33,877 nt of DNA from CAZEQJ01 sp964514385 (GTDB lineage Bacteria > Bacteroidota > Bacteroidia > Cytophagales > Cyclobacteriaceae). Below, piece after piece: positions 30,955 through 33,877 of the stretch; position 1 is the first letter of the stretch, and each line of letters starts with the position of its first letter. The stretch covers positions 1 to 33,877 of the forward strand of contig CAZEQJ010000032.1 in assembly GCA_964514385.1 (NCBI GenBank), given 5' to 3'. The notes under the pieces were generated by a model. The model was not told where the DNA came from and did no database searches. It saw only the letters and a list, made by a program, of their open reading frames with translations. The position numbers and the translations under genes were made by a program.

Positions 30955-30986
30955 TTGGCTGAAATGCAGTAGAATTTATAACTTTG
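30955..30986 (+). promoter_or_regulatory. promoter of tRNA-Arg
   Basis: A -33 TTG at 30955-30957 and a perfect -7 box TAACTTTG at 30979-30986 are separated by 21 nt. The first tRNA base is 16 nt after the box, leaving a short 5' leader. This is the best two-element promoter in the window. It falls within the rejected long N-terminal extension of the FKBP frame. Confidence 0.7.
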
Positions 30987-31002
30987 CACACGCAAAAAAT
31001 AT

Positions 31003-31076
31003 GCATCCGTAGTTCAACTGGATAGAATACCAGATTTCGGCTCTGGGGGTTGAGGGTTCGAATCCTTCCGGATGCA
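31003..31076 (+). tRNA. tRNA-Arg, anticodon TCG
   Basis: A complete cloverleaf folds from this stretch. The acceptor stem GCATCCG/CGGATGC has seven pairs. The anticodon stem CCAGA/TCTGG encloses the loop TTTCGGC, so the anticodon is TCG (reads CGA; arginine by the code). The T-arm is GAGGG-TTCGAAT-CCTTC with one G-T pair, and the D-arm is GTTC...GAAT. The 3' CCA is not encoded, as is common in Bacteroidota. It is a single tRNA with its own promoter and terminator. Confidence 0.96.
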
Positions 31077-31085
31077 CATCAAGTC

Positions 31086-31119
31086 AAAGCCATCTGCCTT
31101 CCGGTAAATGGCTTTTTTA
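31086..31119 (+). terminator. terminator of tRNA-Arg
   Basis: AAAGCCAT pairs with ATGGCTTT across a 14-nt loop, and the stem's T-tract runs on to TTTTTT. It starts 10 nt after the tRNA. Confidence 0.8.
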
Positions 31120-31220
31120 TGATGAATAGTTTGAGAAGCCTGTAATTTCCCATCATTCCATATTCAGCCAATTTTTTAGTATATTTATATAGTGTGGTAA
31201 AATAAGTTACCGTTTTTGAT

Positions 31221-31661
31221 ATGAAAGCTTTTTTGGTTTTTGTCTTTTTCATTTTGCTTTGTCATGTATCTTTTGCCCAGAAAAAGGTGAACCCAAGAAT
31301 TGAGCGCCCGGCAAGCATCAGTTTCTACGGCCTGGGAGCGCCCTATCTGGGGAGTGTTACATATGACAACTTTTTTACGCCCAATTGGCAGCTATCCCTT
31401 GGGGCAGGTGTTGGTGTGGTTCACGGAGGTATGAATTTTCATCTTTTAGGTAAAACATCTGTAAAATGGACACCCTACCTTGGATTGGCAGTAATGTATT
31501 CCTACACCAATCTGATTGGTGTTGATGCCTTGCCTTATGGCTGTCTGGGCATTCAATATACCGCGTTAAATCATTTCAATTTTGCACTGGAGCTGGCACC
31601 GCAGCAAATTTTTCTATTAGCGGTAAATGTAGCCGGAATCAAAATTGGCTATCGGTTTTAG
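31221..31661 (+). CDS. secreted beta-rich protein, unknown function
   Basis: The 146-residue protein begins with a signal peptide (FLVFVFFILLCHVSFA, cleavage likely before QKK). The mature part has alternating polar/hydrophobic strands rich in G and Y (GAPYLGSVTYDNFF, WQLSLGAGVGVV, YLGLAVMYSYTNL) and ends GYRF, which suggests a small outer-membrane or periplasmic beta-barrel-like fold. No family is recognised. TATATTTA at 31180-31187 is a weak -7 candidate. Its stop codon abuts that of the convergent next gene with no gap. Confidence 0.65.
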   Translation: MKAFLVFVFFILLCHVSFAQKKVNPRIERPASISFYGLGAPYLGSVTYDNFFTPNWQLSLGAGVGVVHGGMNFHLLGKTSVKWTPYLGLAVMYSYTNLIGVDALPYGCLGIQYTALNHFNFALELAPQQIFLLAVNVAGIKIGYRF

Positions 31662-31919
31662 TTATTTATTTGACCATTTGGATCTGTTCCAGAGACCTAT
31701 CACCATAAAAATAAATCCGAAACCAGCCAAAATCAGGAAATAAGGGTGTCGCCCAACGAAAACCATGACTAATCCTGCCACCAGAAAAATCACACCAAGA
31801 ATGAAGAATAGTTTATAATTAGGGTTATCAAACACTTCATAACGTTTGCGACCGCTCAGCCCAATCATCAGCAAGCCGATCACGAATACCATTAAAATAA
31901 GTATAAATGCGTACAACAT
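31662..31919 (-). CDS. small three-helix membrane protein
   Basis: The 85-residue protein has three likely transmembrane helices (about 3-22, 36-57 and 60-78) separated by short charged turns (GRKRYEVFDN, GRHPY). No domain is recognised. It is the last gene downstream of the TPR gene (32-nt gap), so it may share that transcript. Coding status is supported by its fit between the neighbouring genes and by the hydrophobic periodicity. Confidence 0.6.
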   Translation of the reverse strand: MLYAFILILMVFVIGLLMIGLSGRKRYEVFDNPNYKLFFILGVIFLVAGLVMVFVGRHPYFLILAGFGFIFMVIGLWNRSKWSNK

Positions 31920-31951
31920 ACTTTAAATACTCGATTTACACACTCAGGGTT

Positions 31952-33877
31952 TTAGCGGCAATACCTCGATATTGAACTTTTGGCATTATCATCACCAAGG
32001 TCAACAGCTTTTTGCCAATCGGCACAAGCTCCTTCTGCATCGTCTGTCTGATACTTTATTATCGCACTCAGATTGTAAAATTCAGCCCGGCTGTCATCCA
32101 GTTCCTTCGCTGCATCGAGTGCGTCAAGTGCCGTTTTAAACTGATCAATAGCGTAATATGCCTCTGCGATATAATAATATGCTTCAATATCTTTCGGGTT
32201 CAGGTCGATGGCCTTACGGTAATCGTTGGCAGCGTCGGCAAAATTTTCCAGCTCCATATGCATGGCAGCACGGTCCATATACACAGATGGGTTTTCAGGG
32301 GCCAGGCGGATAGCATTCCCGGCATCATCCAGTGCTACCCTGTCCTGACCGATGTAAAAGGCTGCTCTGGCCCTGCCCTGATAGGCTTCCGAAGTTGTAT
32401 TAAGTTCTAAAGCACTTCCATAATCATTCATTGCAGCCTGAAACTGCTCCACCATCATATGCCCTTCAGCCCTGCGGAGGTATAACTCATACTCCTTTAT
32501 GCCAGCCTCTTCGGCGCGTTCCAGATAGGCTATAGATAGGGGGAAGTCTTCAAGTGTATGGTAAGCGAGTCCGAGCATCAGATAGGAACGTGGGTCTCCT
32601 TCTGCAAGCTCTTCCATGGCTCTGAAATCACTGATGGCGTTATCAAACTGGTCGAGCTCGAAATACGCTATACCGCGGTTTTCATACGCCTTGCCGTAAC
32701 TGTCATCCCGTTTAATGGCTTGTGTATAGTCTTCTACTGCCTTTTCCTTTTCTTCCAGATAATAATACGCTTTTCCCCGGTTATTATAGAAAACGGCATC
32801 ATCTACACCATTGGCAAAGGCCTGATCATAATCGGCAATAGCACCTTCGTAATCATTTGTAAGAAACCGTGTATTGCCTCGCCAGGCCCATGCTTCCCCA
32901 ATGCTTTTATCTTTGTTTATCGCAGCGGTGAAAAGCGAAGCAGCTACTTCATATTTATCTGTCTCATAAACAGATTTACCAAAATGGTAGAGCTGGATGG
33001 CACTGAGATTTGCCTGGCCTGCTCTTTCATATGTTGATATGGCATTGCTGTATTTTTCAAGAAAAAACTGTGTATCACCCCATTCAGCAAGGTCAGCAGC
33101 TAACAGAGTGGTGCCGGCTCGAGCAAAATCGGCGTCAGCTTCTTCATATTTTTCCTGTTGAAAATAAGATTTTGCCCTGGCCCTGAATCCTTCCTCACCC
33201 GTTTTCCCTTGTGTCTCCGCCGTAGACAGGTAATCGATAGCAACCGGTATCTGTGAAGAATAAAAAGCGGAAAGTCCTGCAAAATAATAGGCTTCTCCAT
33301 CTGCTGCTTTTTTATCAATAAGCCGGTTGAAATCCTCCAGTGCCTCCGCATACCGCCTGAGGGCATACCTTGCCTGACCCCGGTTTGAAATAGCCTGAAT
33401 GTATTCCGGGTCAATGGAAATAGCCTGATTAAAATCTTCTACTGCTGCTTCAGGTTGATTTATCAATAATTTCGCCTTTCCCCGGTTATTGAATATGACG
33501 GCATCCTGCGCATCAGCAGCAACTGCTTTATTGTAGCTGGTGATGGCCTCCGTATATTTTTCTATCCTGAAATACGCATTACCCAGGTTTTTTAATACGT
33601 CTGCTTCATTACTTCCCTGATTTACAGCCTCCTGCAATGTGATTGCCGCTTCAGCATATTTTTTAAGCGCGTAATAGCTGTTACCTAATGCTTCTTTCAA
33701 TTTTAATTCCTGATAGCCCTTTCCCAATGACTGCTGAAGATATAAAGCGGCCTTTTCATAATTTTTGAGTTCATAATAGGCGTCTCCAAGCCAGAAAAGC
33801 TCCTGCGGATTGAGTGTGGCGACTCTTGGTTCAAGGTATTTTACTACGTCATTAAAATTTTTAAGGGTAAAACTGAT
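31952..33877 (-). CDS. large TPR-repeat protein (N-terminus beyond window)
   Basis: The frame is open to the window edge, so at least 641 residues of a longer protein are visible; a TTG at 33725-33727 within the repeats should not be taken as the start. It is made almost entirely of tetratricopeptide repeats, about 17-18, with recurring patterns such as AYFRIEKYTEAITSYNKAV and YNNRGKAYYYLEEKEKAVEDY. It ends ACADWQKAVDLGDDNA followed by SSISRYCR. TPR arrays bind partner proteins; no enzyme domain is present in the visible part. A signal peptide or anchor, if any, would be in the missing N-terminus. Confidence 0.9.
   Translation of the reverse strand: MSFTLKNFNDVVKYLEPRVATLNPQELFWLGDAYYELKNYEKAALYLQQSLGKGYQELKLKEALGNSYYALKKYAEAAITLQEAVNQGSNEADVLKNLGNAYFRIEKYTEAITSYNKAVAADAQDAVIFNNRGKAKLLINQPEAAVEDFNQAISIDPEYIQAISNRGQARYALRRYAEALEDFNRLIDKKAADGEAYYFAGLSAFYSSQIPVAIDYLSTAETQGKTGEEGFRARAKSYFQQEKYEEADADFARAGTTLLAADLAEWGDTQFFLEKYSNAISTYERAGQANLSAIQLYHFGKSVYETDKYEVAASLFTAAINKDKSIGEAWAWRGNTRFLTNDYEGAIADYDQAFANGVDDAVFYNNRGKAYYYLEEKEKAVEDYTQAIKRDDSYGKAYENRGIAYFELDQFDNAISDFRAMEELAEGDPRSYLMLGLAYHTLEDFPLSIAYLERAEEAGIKEYELYLRRAEGHMMVEQFQAAMNDYGSALELNTTSEAYQGRARAAFYIGQDRVALDDAGNAIRLAPENPSVYMDRAAMHMELENFADAANDYRKAIDLNPKDIEAYYYIAEAYYAIDQFKTALDALDAAKELDDSRAEFYNLSAIIKYQTDDAEGACADWQKAVDLGDDNAKSSISRYCR

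Noticed and set aside
33725..33727. TTG start inside the TPR array
   Set aside because: The frame stays open and in TPR register to the window edge, so the true start lies outside.
1..33877. Mobile element, CRISPR array or defence system
   Set aside because: No transposase, integrase, regularly spaced repeats, or known defence proteins found; the genes are core metabolic, envelope and quality-control families.

Overview
The window looks like a contiguous chromosomal segment of a Bacteroidota bacterium, most likely of the Cytophagales type. This is inferred from protein families typical of that phylum: an LptD-like outer-membrane protein with a Bacteroidota-style domain, a redoxin ending in SIGCSIKWK, a DUF7935-like membrane protein and a WCGDA monothiol thioredoxin. 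Start codons generally lack Shine-Dalgarno sites, and several genes are preceded by the Bacteroidota -7 promoter element TAnnTTTG. I see no insertion sequence, integrase, phage module or CRISPR array. Gene density is very high, with many 1-4 nt overlaps, so this is mainly core genome.

Layout. 1-1328 (minus): fabG and a VWA-domain membrane protein cut by the window edge. 1413-4075 (plus): a GT-C-like membrane protein, then lpdA with a terminator. 4073-4174: a small repeat/micro-ORF. 4203-6518 (minus): a lolD ATPase, an EamA transporter and a Ca3427-like binding-fold protein. 6647-7912 (plus): sucC, with a terminator that lies inside the opposing MATE gene. 7879-9785 (minus): NUDIX hydrolase and MATE exporter. 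9894-12315 (plus): rnhB, gcvT and a comB-like gene. 12308-14709 (minus): DUF7935-like, YkvA, monothiol thioredoxin, dtd and a MazG-like gene. 14760-15062 (plus): an IscA-like protein with one cysteine. 15076-17045 (minus): WD40, DivIVA and folB. 17073-17699 (plus): a phosphopantetheinyl transferase.

17672-24637 is an envelope-centred locus. lptD runs rightward, and divergent from it is a tight minus-strand run of amidase, MCE/MlaD, acyl-CoA carboxylase beta and a SirB1-like protein. 24634-30197 (minus) is a complete leucine operon leuC-leuD-leuB-leuA, extended by a redoxin and a small lipoprotein. 30407-31119 holds an FKBP/SlyD-type isomerase and tRNA-Arg(TCG), the latter with its own promoter and terminator. 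The window ends with a small secreted beta-rich protein, a three-helix membrane protein and a very long TPR protein that runs off the right edge.

Functionally the window combines central metabolism (lpdA, sucC, gcvT, leuCDBA, acyl-CoA carboxylase), fatty acid and cofactor supply (fabG, PPTase, folB), envelope construction (lptD, amidase, MCE, lolD) and quality control (dtd, MazG-like, NUDIX, rnhB). I found no convincing undescribed multi-gene system. The most interesting points are two start codons 4 nt behind a perfect -7 box (likely leaderless mRNAs), an IscA homologue without its C-terminal cysteines, a cysteine pattern in LptD suggesting an interdomain disulfide, a 21-bp in-frame repeat next to lpdA, and a terminator hidden in the end of an opposing gene.
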